This document shows, in pieces, positions 41,523-54,065 of a stretch of DNA of 64,000 nt (within the stretch, counting starts at the first letter, position 1; the number at the start of each line of letters is the position of its first letter). Under the pieces are notes generated by a model. That model was not told the origin of the DNA and ran no database searches. It saw nothing but the letters and a program-made list of their open reading frames with translations. This DNA is from Pelargonium nanum (taxonomy: Eukaryota > Streptophyta > Magnoliopsida > Geraniales > Geraniaceae). Location: NCBI GenBank assembly GCA_036897485.1, contig JAYMTF010000001.1:62001-126000 (forward strand), given 5' to 3'. A program made the translations under genes and the position numbers.

Positions 41523-44460
41523 TTATGGCTTGAGAGCTAAAGCCAGTCCAACCTTTGGGCTCTTGTCAACAGACTTGGTGTCCACTTCACCAGAAATGGT
41601 AAATAGTGACTTTGGACGCCACTCATGCTGGATCAGAGCACTTGCTTTGCCGAAATTGTTCGCCCGTGCCTTCAGTGTAGTCAGTGGGTCCAATGCATGC
41701 TGGGTGCCAACAGTAATGATATTCTCATTGGTTGAGAACCTGTGAGACACTTCCGCACCAACAGCTGTCAGGGGATTCACTATGTGATAGTAAGATGCAT
41801 TGACGGTGTCACCCTTGTCATTCCTGTGCCATAAAACATATTTTAGCTGCTTTTTCACAACAAAGTTATTGAAATTCTATTGTCATTCAATCTTGGTAAA
41901 TAGTATGGATTTACCCTCCATTACCATCCTAGCTTATAAAGAAACAAAGCAAACAAGCCACATATTACACAGGCCCAACATAACAAATACTCACACAGTC
42001 AAGGAAGCAATCAAATCTGCCTTGGAGAAGCTGAATCCAGCATTCACTTTGGTGAAATTCTCAGTTTTGGTGTCAAATGAAATATCAGCACCAAGTGCAG
42101 TAACACTAGTTCCAATTACTCCTGAGAAGTTAACAACTGGATTTGCTGTCAATCCAATGCTAGAACTTATCCCCGCATAGTCATGCAGATACTGGAGCTC
42201 TATCTGTAGCAGAAACAAACCTAATAGTCATGACAGATTGTTCGGGCAACAAGACAAACTAATATAAATCACGACAAATTATATAGTTAGTTGTTACAAT
42301 AATTAGACAGCATTTACCTTTGCAGATCTCTGATCAGGCACTTTGAAACTAAAGATTGTCTTCAGACCAGGAGCAGGTTCATCAACTGTAACAGTTGTGG
42401 TGAGCTGCCAACCATACCAACTTTCAGTAAAATAAGTGAAAGTGAAGAGAGCTTCGATCTAAAACTTAAGCACTTCTCATGCAAATGCATACAGAAAACA
42501 AGTATGCAAAAAGATGATAGAAAGCAACTTTGACGTTCAACCAAGTTTATCCAAGGGACGAGAAAAAGATCAGACCAGGAAAAATATTCTAAGCAGACTT
42601 TAGTGCAGAGTTGGGTATCAAAATATTATTTCATTAGTTCGTTCTGTTAAAATTTCACTTGGTACAGCAATTGGAATATACATTTTCATCATGGAGGTGC
42701 ATAAGATAATGATACAAGTACATAATCCTTCAATGCTAGTAGTATTCAAATTGAAAACAATGACATGCCCAGAGCACTGCCTAATTTGAAGTAAAAGTAG
42801 GAATCTAGCAGCAGACATTTGATGTACTGTATAGACAATAAACCCTGTCCAATAGAGAAAGAAACTTACATTGGAGTTTGTATCAACTTTGATATCAGTT
42901 GTGATATTCTTGTTCTTCAATTGGGTATTAATATCAGCAAGGAATACGTCTCCTTTCTTTGTTCCTGATGATGTGATAGCCTGTAATAATGAAAAACCAG
43001 GTAAATATCATACTATCACAATATGGCACAGGCTGCATAAACTAACATGAAGAATGTCAAACAGCACAAAATAACATCAGATCAGCTATAAAAAAAAAAG
43101 ATATAACAATAGGGTACCATAATGTCGGACTAAATGAAAGACAGAAATGACTAAAGTTCTACACAATGAGAAACACAATGGAGTCACACACAATCTATGA
43201 AAGATGATTGACTAACATATGCAACTCAATCACCAGAATAAAACATATAAGTTATATGGATAAAACATCTTTGGTCGTGGAAGCTATCATATACCTCTCT
43301 ACAATAACTATGACCTTAACCATCCGTATAAGCATAAAGTGACAGAATACTGGAGACAACTAGCACTAAAAAGATGCAAAACAATGCAGTGATTGGGTCA
43401 GGTCGACAAAAGTCGTATAATTCAAGCCAGAAACGATGTGTAATGGTATTGGTTTAGTATATCTTTATACAATGTCGTTTGGTTATATTTGTAGTAGTAG
43501 AATATGTTGTCATTTTAGTCATAATTAGATAGCTTAAGAGTGTTGTCATTTTGGTTTGGTTTTTGGTTGAGCAAGGTTTGGGTTATTTGAAGTCTGGTTG
43601 TTCATTGTAAGGGCATGGTGTAATGAAATGGATTGTAGCCGCTTGTGAGGTTTGGCTCTGCGTTCTATAGAGTACCAGAAAGGGTGCATGAGTGATTACT
43701 TGAGTTGATTGTGTCCTGAGTGTGATCTAATTTTGATCGTTTTAATTCAATTACTCTGATTTGGAGTAGAATTGTTGTTTGGGTCGTTCAATTTGGAGCA
43801 GTTACAGGTCAGGATCACAGCAAACAACTAATACAAACGGTAAGGATACCACCAAGTCACATGAATAGTCATTGAAAAAACACATAAAACTTCTAAATGC
43901 TCCAACAAATTATAGCCAATGCTATTCCCAGTTTGGCATATCACAAGAAAGATAATGTACTCCATATCAAAACTTTAACTCAAACAATAACCCCAGCATA
44001 TGCTCCATCAAAACAACCAAAAATAAAAGATGTCCTGTACTGTGCCCACAATCCCAAGCTCAACCTAACCAATGCACTATCCATAGCTACCACAAATTAC
44101 ACATTTCCCTAAGAAAATATAACACTACAAAGATAATGTCCACAGAATCATTCAAGAAAACCAAGCTGATACAGTGAATAATCCATATCCAAGAACCAAA
44201 GAACAAAGATGGGTTAGAAAAAAGCTTACCACTCCAGTAGGAGAGTAGGTGGTGAGGGTGAACTTCTGGTCGGCCTGGAAGTCCCTGTTCAGAAGATCTG
44301 GAGCAACCAACACCAACAACGCAAAAACCCACAAAATTAATCAATACATGCACCAGAAAATTCTATACACACACAGGTATTGAGATAGAAAGCGGAAAAT
44401 GAAGACCGGACCTTTGGCTTTTTTGCCGATGTCGGTGTAGAGACCTGGACCCTTCACCAT
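41523..44460 (-). CDS. VDAC: Mitochondrial outer membrane porin, VDAC
   Basis: A voltage-dependent anion channel, a 19-strand beta barrel that passes metabolites across the mitochondrial outer membrane. Six exons, minus strand: 44412-44460, 44230-44297, 42870-42980, 42318-42404, 41995-42203 and 41523-41823. Phases close to about 274 residues, the usual plant length. The N-terminal helix [19 protein letters not shown] is typical. Other segments are [52 protein letters not shown] and [20 protein letters not shown]. The porin signature region [17 protein letters not shown] is present, and the C-terminus is GLALALKP. Intron 2 is long (42981-44229). No damage is seen. Its neighbours match the Arabidopsis VDAC1 and VDAC3 regions. 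Confidence 0.96.
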
Positions 44461-46018
44461 TGTTTCTTGCTACAAATATTCTGAGGAAATGAGAGCGAAG
44501 AAGAAGACTATGAAATCTCCGTTGCTGTCAAAGCTCAGAATTGTCTGGGCCTTATTTATATCTAAAAACCCTAAATGCAGCTTTCTTTTCGGGGAATTTT
44601 AATTTTCTTGTTCATCTATAAACTATAGGGAAATCTGGACCGTCCGATCAAGAAATATACGTCTTGTACCTTTTCATCTAACCGTTCGATGCCATTGTTT
44701 TAAGGTTTATCGAATATTTAAAGAACTATATTTACCACACACGCAAAAAAAAAAAAAATATATATATATATATGTATAAACATAAATTGGGCAAGAAGGC
44801 AAAAGCAAACCAATTCTTGGGCCAAAAGAAAAGTGTAGGTTTAACAGGTCGGGTCACGAGTTTACGGACGTAACCCGAATTTACTGCTAAGTGCCACGTG
44901 GATTGCACGGAAATATCAAATTTTTGGAGAAGATTTGTCCAATCATTATTTACATTAGATATAGTACGACTGTACGAGGCTTTGATTTCAAAGTGGCGTC
45001 GCGCAGGTGATCCACGCGCCGCCGCTATCTTTGATCGGAAGCGGAGCCGGTGAATCTGAACTCGCAGTCAGCTTCTCTGTTTCTGATCTGATCTCACATT
45101 CAGTTCTTCTGTATCTGTTTCTGCTTCTTTTCCTTTTCAATTACTTTAGATTTTTTTTTTAACCTTCGATTACTTTAGATATGAGTTTATATAAGTATGA
45201 TTTTTTTTTTTTAATTTTAATTGATGAGACTTTTTTTTAAGTTCGTTAACAATTTGTTTAAAGAATGTCACTTTGGGCTGAGCTAGTAAGATTCTTGGTA
45301 GTGGGGATAGAATATTATTGCTAGGTGCATGTTAGGTGTTTGATGAATTGTCTGAATGAAATGTGGTACAGAAATTTGATCCCCAGTTGCATTGTTTGGG
45401 ACCTGGCTGTCCTGTGAATACTGAGACGTCAATTGTTGATATGTTATCCAACATATGTCCGTCATTTCCAGCTTTTCAGTTAACAATTCCGTACCGAAAT
45501 TACTTGGCGACAACAGTTTCAATTTGCTACATTGCATCTTTGTGTAATTTGCTTATTGTGAATTTGTGATTGTTCATGAGCTCTTCCATAATTTCTTTCT
45601 TGCATTGTTCATTTGGCAGAAAAAGGGAATGGCACATGCACAGCACAGCAGACTCAAGCGAAGATGTAACTTATCTAACTCTGCTTCATACTCCATACAT
45701 TTGATAAATTTTAGCTATCCATCTATCCCTTTGTTAGGTACGTATATAAATCTCGTATATTTATACATGCCTGCTTATTAATCAGCAACAAATGCATTGA
45801 AACTAGCTTGTTAGATACATTTTGGGCATTTATTGAGAGAAAATGAGTCCTATCGTGTCTCAAATCAAGAACCTAGAATCATAAATTGAATAAGACATCG
45901 ATCCCACAATCTATATATCTAGCTTAATGGGCCATGATTCTTCACTGCACCTCAAGTCAGGCTGCACAAATTCTTGGTTCTGGAGTTATATATGTAATTC
46001 CTGTGCGTAGCATCTTAA
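44461..46018. other. Spacer between VDAC and PIN-like gene
   Basis: VDAC promoter at the left. At 44990-45130 there is a GC-then-CT-rich stretch resembling a plus-strand leader, and at 45370-45780 some exon-like stretches with no recognisable protein. A TA microsatellite lies near 44758-44775. A short spliced non-coding transcript is possible but unproven. Confidence 0.4.
44553..44560 (-). promoter_or_regulatory. Candidate TATA box of VDAC
   Basis: TATAAATA on the minus strand, about 93 bp upstream of the VDAC start codon. Confidence 0.5.
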
Positions 46019-47888
46019 TTAGATTGCTAGTAGGAAGTAGTATGCCAGTGCTATTGGCAAGGAAATGAGCATTCCAAATATTACCCTGCAACCAAAATGA
46101 AACATATGTTAGAACCTAGGTAGGTGACCGGCGCATGGAAATGAGAGGTACATTTATTCACATAGAAAAGATCAGTTACCCAGTGCTCAAAACATCTGGA
46201 TGTAGACCATACTCTTTGGCAAAAACGAAGGGAACAATTCCTTGAGGAAGAGCTGCCTGTAGAAAGCAACATATCACATATAATTGACCTTTCTATTATG
46301 GTAATGTAGTAAAGGAACCAAATCAGGTTTATGAACCTGCACTATTGCCACTTTAAACACTGTGCCCCTTAGCTGAATGGAAAACGAAGATGCTGCCATC
46401 AGAGCAGGCCCCATAAAAAATTTCATCCCCATCGCTAGCATTGCCTTTCGTGTTCCACATGCTATTAGGCTTTTCTGCGATGCCATGAAAAGACCTATCC
46501 ACAAACACAACACAATTGAAGGATTTAATATTGCTATATATTTTCTCTCATTAAAGGCTCTTGTTAAAACTTCCTAATGCGTAAATACTGAATTCTTAAT
46601 CATACCTAAGCTGAACATTGCCATACCAAGTCCCCCATCCGACAATATTAGTATCGAGTTCTTAACAATTTCTGGCAAATTTATGTTCCATCTGCAAATG
46701 TTCAATCCCAAATTGAATTACTTCTAAAACTAAGAAGCCCATACCTATGTATGTGATTCTACTACTGCGAGCTTACCTGAAGTGTATGCATGCCCAAATG
46801 ATGCCGAGTACAGTTGCATGAGTATTGGGATTCATCACAAGCTTCCTCAGCACTATCAAGAGGATGTCCTTGGTTTTGGTTTTCCTTGCCCTTCTGGTAT
46901 CTGCTTCGTCCTGTAGCTCTTTTGATTGTGCTTCTTGAGGAGTCTCCACCTCCCCTTAAATATTAACACCAATCTTTTTGGATGACATGAAAATAATACA
47001 CAGAACTAACATGATGCTTAGACGCTAGCATGGCTTTGTGAAAATCACTATGGTATGGTATTCAATGTTGTGAACAGTGTTGAGGCTGTATTGGTAAGAT
47101 TCTAATTTATAGTTCATTTCATACATGTTGAATAGACATTTAAGAAATCATACCAATAAAAAATGAAGAGAATGTGTTGGGGACCCACTAGGTTTATCTT
47201 CTATTACAAAAGTTGACCACAAGACAAAAATTAGGTAGCTATTCATGCTTGTGAACCTCTAAACTAGAACTCATAGTAATGGAGCTTCATTCATGATAGC
47301 TAGCCAGGTAACCATCTATATATCATAGTATCATACATATCATTTTCCTTGAAATGCAAAACTAGAGTGCTTACCTGGATTGTCTAGAGGTGGAACCTTC
47401 TTAGCAGCTTCCTTCACCACATTGAGCTCAAAAAGAAACAACAGCAGATTGTACCAAATTATGCTTTGTAGGACAACTATCTGGGCAAGGAGCATCTTTG
47501 CATCCTCCCCATACATGGCCTTCAAGAGTGGAATACCCAGGATCAAAGTATTTGGCAGAGTTGAGAGAGAAAGACCAGTTATGATCCAATTCAAGCCTCT
47601 TCCCCTGGAGCTGACTCTTGTGATTATTGCCAATAGAAAAATGGCCAATAGTTTTTGAAGAAAATCAGCAAACATGAGTTTGATGTTCATCTTGTATGGG
47701 TCATTAGCAGCAATAACTTGAAATGTCAAGAGAGGGATTGAGAATTTGGCCACAAACTTGTTGATGCCTGAACATTGATCTGGAGTGAAAAGCTTCCACC
47801 ATTTGACAGAGATGTAGGCCAAAATCATGGCAACATATAATGGAACTGTGGCAGCCACAACATGGTAGACATCAGCCAGGGAAATCAT
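46019..47888 (-). CDS. Short-loop PIN auxin carrier, PIN5/PIN8 type
   Basis: Short PIN proteins mostly sit in the ER and set internal auxin levels. PIN8 acts in pollen. Six exons, minus strand: 47375-47888, 46777-46954, 46606-46691, 46337-46494, 46180-46256 and 46019-46085. All are GT-AG, and phases close to 359 residues (PIN8 is about 367). The start [20 protein letters not shown] and [20 protein letters not shown] are the PIN N-terminal half. [15 protein letters not shown] contains the conserved NTLxxGIPL motif. The central loop, near [20 protein letters not shown], is only some tens of residues and lacks the long phosphorylated loop of PIN1-like carriers. The second half has [34 protein letters not shown] and [20 protein letters not shown]. 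It lies between VDAC and pectate lyase, as I recall for Arabidopsis PIN8 (At5g15100). Confidence 0.93.
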
Positions 47889-50438
47889 GGTTTTAGATTT
47901 CTGCTGCTATAGATTTTTGAAGGATTCTGGATTTATGCTCATCTAACTTTTGTTTCTATGTATGGTTGGTTCTTTGGTGAGACCAAGCTTTTATATTCTC
48001 TGTTGGGTTGCTTTTTACATCATGAAAAGTTAAGGTAGGATTAAATCTTCTGTTTAATATCTAAGAGCTTTTCAGAAAAGTTATAGTAATCCCCAAAATG
48101 ACCTTATGCTCTTTTATATATATATAGTTTGTTGCTATGTAGTACTGTATCAAAGATGAAACAAAACACAGTTACTCTCTGGATTTTTTCTTCAGAAATT
48201 TGCCATGTACAATTGAAGTGTATATTGATTTTGTTTTGTTATATGTTCATTCATTCATTTTCTTTTTGGAGTGATAATCTACAGTGGGACAAGGTAAATA
48301 CAAGGGTACAAGAAACTCTGCTCTTGATGAACTGTTGGGGTATTTTTGTCATCATGAATCAAAAGTTAGATTCCAGTTTTCTTGTGGATTATGTTCTTCT
48401 GGTTCATTTGTTCTTTGGACAAAGGAGAGCTATAAAGGGGCTAAGATTGTAATTTTCAAGCCTTGCCCAAAGTAGGCTTTAATTTATCTGTGAAATTTAA
48501 TCAGTTGTTTCTTTCTCCTTCCTCTTTTTTGACCAACCTCTATTTGATCTCCCTTTGTTTATAAGTTTTGGTGATTTTTTTAACATATTAACTGTTTTTT
48601 CAGCTGTTTTTTTTCCTTAAAATTTCTTTTTGAAAAATGGTTAACATGCTAAAGACAATATGGTGTTGGTGGTCCAAATTGGGTGTGAAACCATAATGGA
48701 ACATGTCATAATTTAGATTGCTTTGTAGATTTTGAGGTTTCTGAATAGTATGGAAGAGGAATAAAGGCATGAATTGTAAGGGAAGTAAGTGAAACAATGA
48801 GGTTGTCACAGTGACTGTGTCAGGACGAATTTTAACTAAATTTGGTCAAAAGTTTGAGAATAAGTGTAATGGAGAATTGGCTTTTGAAACTGTGAAATTT
48901 TGCCAAAAAAGACCTATTAACATTGTCTCTTTCTTGAGGTTGTCTCGACATTGAAATTCCACTACCATGTCATGTGATGTCATCTGTTTTTGTTTGTGTA
49001 ATAAATTTTTGTAAAGAGTAGTTGTATTGTAATGGCAGTTGGCAATTGGCAAGGAGAGGAATAGATTGGGGGATGAAACAGCTCATTCATGCTTTTGTAT
49101 ATCATACAATATATAGCCTAAATATAACCCTTTGCTACAAAGATGATGTTCATTTTCAAAGGGAGCAACCTAGGCTGCCCCTACCTAACTTTTTAAAAGT
49201 TGTTAATTCGAGCATCAAATGAAACTTGAATTGAGTTTCGAAATAGTATATTTTAATTTTTCTGGGTTACTGTATATTATTGGCTAATTAATTTTCTTAA
49301 AAATAAAGTAATTATTAAGGTTCATGGTTTTTTTAAGATATTTGTCTCTTAGAGGATTTCTAAATCAAATATCTGAATTTTTTTTGTTGTGAATTTATGA
49401 AGTTGGAGACGTTCAAAGCAATGCTCTTATTATAAAATATCATGTCAAAATATTTTATATTTGTTTTCTCCATACTAAAATTTAAAGGTTCGAACAATGG
49501 AGGAGCGAGTAGTTTCAACTGTGTCCAAGGCTCAGTCTGAATCAAACCTGTGGTTTACGCAAAAATAAAAAAGTTCAAAGATGAGAAAAATATTGAATTT
49601 TCCTTTTAATTTTGCAAAACTATAAAAGTATTAGCCACACGCACGTGCTAAGAAAGACAAGAACTGCACGTGTGTTAAAGAAATAAAATGAGTTTCTTAC
49701 ACCCAAAAAACTCAGCAGATTATGTATTTTACTCCAAAATTTATATTGGTAAATTAATTGCCATGGTAGGGACATATTGTCATGACCATGAAAAGTATCT
49801 TGACTAATTTGTAGCTCGGCACTGTCCCATTTATTCAAGGAAAGAATGTTTGTCACATTTATTTAAATTTAAGAACTTCAACATTATAGATGAAAATTTG
49901 ACACACACCATACAATACTTTATTGACCAGCCCATCTAATTTTTTAATGTTTGTGATTCCTATATAAAAATGTGCATATTCATCTATATATATGCCATGA
50001 AAATAGAACCTACATAGGTAATGAAGGAACAATAGATTCAGAAATGTTTGACCGCAAATGGTTAGTTAATGGTTGGGCATCATCTTCGGCGGTTATTCCA
50101 GGAATAGGTCGTGAGAAATTGGCAAGTTATAACTAGAAATGCTTAAGAGGAGAGAGGGGAGTTGTTGAGAATATAAATAAACCCAAAGCTGAAACAATTC
50201 ATCAGCAATAATAAAATTGGCCTCTGTTTGCCATGCCAACAGCTTAGCTTACCCTTTTTCTTTTGCTTCAATTGTTGTGGTGTTTTGTCCAGGTCTCTCC
50301 CATACCATCTCTATTCGGACCTGCTTCGCCATATCAATTGATTTTATTTATCAAATATAATATTTTATATAGCAAATCTAAAACAAAACTCAAAAATTTT
50401 AAACTATACAAGATATTATTGGTATATAGAGTGGAATA
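47889..50438. other. Divergent spacer between PIN-like gene and pectate lyase
   Basis: About 2.5 kb of AT-rich DNA carrying both divergent promoters. A TATAAATAA sequence at 50172-50180 is a candidate TATA element for the pectate lyase, with an unusually long leader if so. I see no gene. Confidence 0.5.
47988..47995 (-). promoter_or_regulatory. Candidate TATA box of the PIN-like gene
   Basis: TATAAAAG on the minus strand, about 100 bp upstream of the start codon at 47888. Confidence 0.45.
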
Positions 50439-52409
50439 ATGGAGATAGCTAAGCTGATTCTTTTTATTTTTTCATTTACTGCACTTCTTGAAACCCTGGT
50501 AGCAGACTACCAAGATTATGAGGGAGATGAGTTCGTCCTGCGCCGCCGCGAACAAGCCAAGAGGGCTGCTCTCGAGGCCTATCACCCCAATCCCCACCAA
50601 GTCGTTAGCCATTTGAATCACCATGTTCATCTGTAACGTCTTTTTATCTCTCTTTCTACTTTTTAGTGCCCAGAATCTCGGTCATAATGTTTTGACAAAG
50701 ACTCTCGGCTGAGATTTTTTTTTTATTTTGTTTTTTAGTTGAAAGTCTCAGCAAATATATTATGTTGTTTATTGAATTTTATTAGCGCAACGAAAGGGAC
50801 TAAAGGATCGAACAGCACGAGAAGGAGCCTAGCAAGAAAACCATACAAAGGACCTTGCATGGCAACAAACCCAATTGACCAGTGCTGGAGGTGTAAGAAG
50901 AATTGGGCCGACGACAGGAAGAGTTTGGCCAAATGCGTGCTGGGATTCGGGCGCAACACCACCGGAGGGGCGGCCGGAGAGTACTACGTGGTGACGGACA
51001 GCTCCGACGACGACGTGGCGAACCCGAAGCCCGGAACCCTGAGGTGGGGCGTGATCCAGAAGGAGCCGCTGTGGATCACATTCGCGCGGAGCATGAACAT
51101 CAAGCTGACCCAGGAGCTGATGATCAACTGCGACAAGACCATCGACGGACGAGGAGCGATGGTGCGGATCACAAAAGGATCAGGCATGACGGTCCAGTTC
51201 GTGCGCAACGTCATCATCCACGGGCTCAAGATCTACGACGTCGTTCCGGGGAGCGGAGCCATGATCAGGGACTCGGTGGACCACATCGGCCTGAGAACCG
51301 CCAGCGACGGCGACGGCATCACCATCTTCGGCTCCACCGACGTGTGGGTGGACCACATCTCCATGTCCAATTGCAAGGATGGTCTCATCGACATCATCGA
51401 AGAATCAACGGCCATAACCGTCTCCAACTGCCACATGACCCACCACAACGACGTGATGTTGTTCGGCGCCAGCGACAGCCGGCCCGCCGACGCGGTGATG
51501 CAGATAACAGTTGCTTTCAACCATTTCGGAAAGGGATTGGTGCAGAGGATGCCGAGGTGCAGATTCGGGTTCTTCCATGTCGTCAACAATGACTACACTC
51601 ACTGGCTCATGTACGCCATCGGAGGCAGCTCCCACCCCACCATCCTCTGCCAAGGCAACCGCTTCACCGCTCCCCCGAACAAAGCTGCAAAAGAGGTACA
51701 GTAAATAATATGTCGGGAAATGTATCTACACATTTGCTACAAGTTTGCGACAACGTATATCCTACAAAAATCTTCTTGTAGGTACCTTGTCGCAACGTTG
51801 TAGCAAGTTTGTAGGGAAATATTCCGCTACAAGTTTGCGACAACATATATCCTACAAAAAAACTTATTGTAGATACTTTGTCGCAACGTTGTAGCAAGTT
51901 TGTAGGAAAATGTCTTGCTACAAGTTTGCGACAACATATATCCTACAAAAATCTTCTTGTAGGTTTTTTGTCGCAACGTTGTAACAAGTTTGTAGAAAAA
52001 TGTCATGCTACTTGTTTGCAACAACATATATCCTACAAAAATCTTCTTGTAGATATCTTGTTGCAACGTTGTAGCAAACTTGTAGGAAAGTGTTCTACAA
52101 TTTCGCTACAACAATTTTGTCGTCGCAAATTTTATAGATACAGACAGCGTGACTGACTATATGTATGTATATGTAAATAATATATAGGTGACACATAGAG
52201 ATTATGCGCCGGAGAGTGAATGGATGAAATGGTCGTGGACGTCTGAGGGGGATTTGCTGGTGGACGGTGCCATATTTAAGGCATCCGGATCGCCTCCAAC
52301 ACAACAGTTCAAAGAGGGGGATATAATAGGCCCGCAGAACGGAGATTGTGTGAGGAGCCTCACCCGCTTCGTCGGAAACCTGGGCTGCAAGATTAACTGC
52401 GAGTGTTGA
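50439..52409 (+). CDS. Pectate lyase, pollen-type PLL family
   Basis: Cleaves de-esterified pectin by calcium-dependent beta-elimination in the cell wall (polysaccharide lyase family 1). Three exons: 50439-50632, 50786-51695 and 52188-52409. Phases close to 441 residues. A signal peptide ([20 protein letters not shown]) is followed by a short Pel-N-type region with [13 protein letters not shown]. The PL1 core has [68 protein letters not shown] and the catalytic [20 protein letters not shown] (the Arg of the RxPRxR motif). The tail ends [20 protein letters not shown]. Exon 2 is markedly GC-rich compared with neighbours. Intron 2 is almost wholly a palindromic tandem repeat. It resembles the At3g01270 and At5g15110 group that I recall as pollen-expressed. 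Confidence 0.95.
51736..52096. repeat. Four tandem 90-91 bp nested palindromes in pectate lyase intron 2
   Basis: Units begin at 51736, 51826, 51917 and 52007. Each contains, in order, GCTACAA, TTGCGACAA, CCTACAA, then TTGTAGG, TTGTCGCAA, TTGTAGC: three pairs of complementary blocks, so each unit can fold into a long hairpin. The fourth unit is the most diverged. Degenerate flanking pieces continue to about 52135. It is probably derived from a foldback or MITE-type DNA element. No coding capacity. Confidence 0.9.
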
Positions 52410-52850
52410 TTCATTTGTGTGTATAGGACGCTCAATTTCTCGGGAACATGGATCGGGTCTTTTTTCAAGACTGATCTTTTTTTTTTTTGATGTATTATCA
52501 GTTTCTACATACAATTTTGGTAGAGTATACTCGTGTATGTATGCGTTTTTCCAAGTCGCATATAGACTGTTTTTTTTTTTTTCCTCTTTGATATTCATAT
52601 CTATGTAATAAAGACACATGAGAGGAGGAAATTTTGTTTTCTTAATTGTTGTCTCACTTTTTATTTATTTGTTGATATAATCTTTTGCTTGCTTGTTCAC
52701 TTTAGAATACTACAATTTTAACAAATCTATACACTCGTATATACTATACACAAATTCTTTTTATTTAAAAAATGTTTATAATACTATTTCATTATCATAG
52801 ACGATAATTTAGTAATGATGCAAGTAAAGTAAACTAAGATTCCAGCATTT

Positions 52851-53533
52851 AAAAAATCGTTCAAAACTCTCCCACTAAAAAGAACTAGTGTTGTTTCACT
52901 CTTTTTCTCTGCCGTTTTGAGAGTCGGATAAAGTTTTGTTTGGCTACGGCTGCTCTGATTTTAGAGTGGCGACAGTTTCTTGAATTTGCATATAGCAAAT
53001 TGCGATCTTTATCGTTCTGATAGTGAGTCTTGCTTTGATAGCAAATTAGAGTTTTGTTAGGTTTTGAAGATTTGCAGCATGCGTTCGGGACAACAAGAGA
53101 CGATTGCAGAAAAGGAGAAGGTGGCTTGGAAGGTAATGATATGGTCAGAGTCATCGGATCAGACTTCAAGTTTGTTTTCGGATTAGATGGCATACACGAT
53201 GGTGACGAGAGGCGGTTGGCAAATCACTCCATGTGGTCGGCTTGAACTTCAAGTGCAATCGTTGTCAGTTGTTCGTGCTATTCAGGCAGAAGGGGAGGAT
53301 TTCAATGCCTTCAATTTGATTATTCAAGTTGGTGGGGAGCAATCTAGTGTTTTTAGTTTGATTATTCATGATGCTTTAGCCATTGTGGTCATCACAGTAA
53401 TCCATTTTCGGGTTGGTCTGCAAACCGAGTGGCCCACGAGTTAGTCAGGTCTTTGATCACTTTGTCATACTTGTCTTTTTATCCTCCAATTTGAAGTATT
53501 AATAAAATATTACCTTTTTTGTTAAAAAAAAAA
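52851..53533 (+). mobile_element. 5'-truncated LINE with RNase H remnant
   Basis: About 683 bp ending in a poly(A) tail (about 53524-53533). It is flanked by 15 bp direct repeats, AAGATTCCAGCATTT at 52836-52850 and AAGATTCTAGCATTT at 53534-53548, one mismatch apart. This is the signature of target-primed reverse transcription. Near the 3' end, about 53409-53460, one frame reads ANRVAHELVRSLIT, the C-terminal signature of the RNase H domain carried by plant L1-type LINEs. Upstream frames are broken. The reverse transcriptase is absent. Confidence 0.8.
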
Positions 53534-53864
53534 AAGATTCTAGCATTTTGAAAAAACCCGTTACACAATTTAGTTCATGAAACTAGTTTACTCTTGAATA
53601 GTCATTGGACTTCGTATTTGGATTTCAGTTGGTCCATGTCTTAATAACCGTTAACTTTACGAAAGTTTATAACTAACAAAACATTTACCTAAAAGACTAT
53701 AAACGACCATATCCACTATTTCTCTTCTCCCTAGTTCACCATCAAAATAATTCTTTGATCCATAGTCGATTTTTATTTATTGGCGGTGGTTCACTACTTT
53801 TTCTCGTATTATTATGTATTGGATAAACGCATATTTATCACATCTAACTTGAGTAAGCTCAAAC

Positions 53865-54065
53865 TTGATTGTTCGAGTTTAGCCACTGAAATGCAGTTTC
53901 GAGTCAAGGCTCACACAAGATGGTTTTCTTAATTATCCTCAAAATTCACAGTTCCATGTAAAACTCGAATTCGATGGTTCGAGTTTAGCCTCAAAACTCG
54001 TGATTTCGATTAATTAAGCATCAAACTCGATGGTTTTAGTTTATCCTCAAAACTCACGGCTCAAA
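53865..54065. repeat. Degenerate tandem repeat built on CTCGATGGTTCGAGTTTAGC-like units
   Basis: Several diverged units of roughly 50-60 bp share the words AACTCGA, GATGGTT, GAGTTTAGCC and CCTCAAAACTC. Unit borders are unclear, and the origin is not recognisable. Confidence 0.5.

Noticed and set aside
43400-43814. Possible inserted element in VDAC intron 2 between GGTCAGG copies
   Set aside because: The 7 bp direct repeat is the only support. Ends and family are not recognisable.
44990-45780. Possible small plus-strand gene between VDAC and the PIN-like gene
   Set aside because: The leader-like stretch and exon-like pieces encode no recognisable protein and no coherent frame.
48129-48475. 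Plus-strand frames upstream of the PIN-like gene
   Set aside because: No family resemblance, no splice context, and composition like the surrounding spacer.
50903-51592. 229-codon frame overlapping pectate lyase exon 2
   Set aside because: Arg/His/Gln-rich translation with no family signature. It is a by-product of GC-rich codon use in the real frame.
51736-52096. CRISPR-like array
   Set aside because: Units are contiguous 90 bp palindromes without unique spacers, inside a plant intron.
51701-52183. Eleven-base direct repeat GTAAATAATAT as a target duplication of the palindromic insert
   Set aside because: Removing the insert and one copy would leave an intron of about 20 nt, too short to splice. 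The repeat is also low-complexity.
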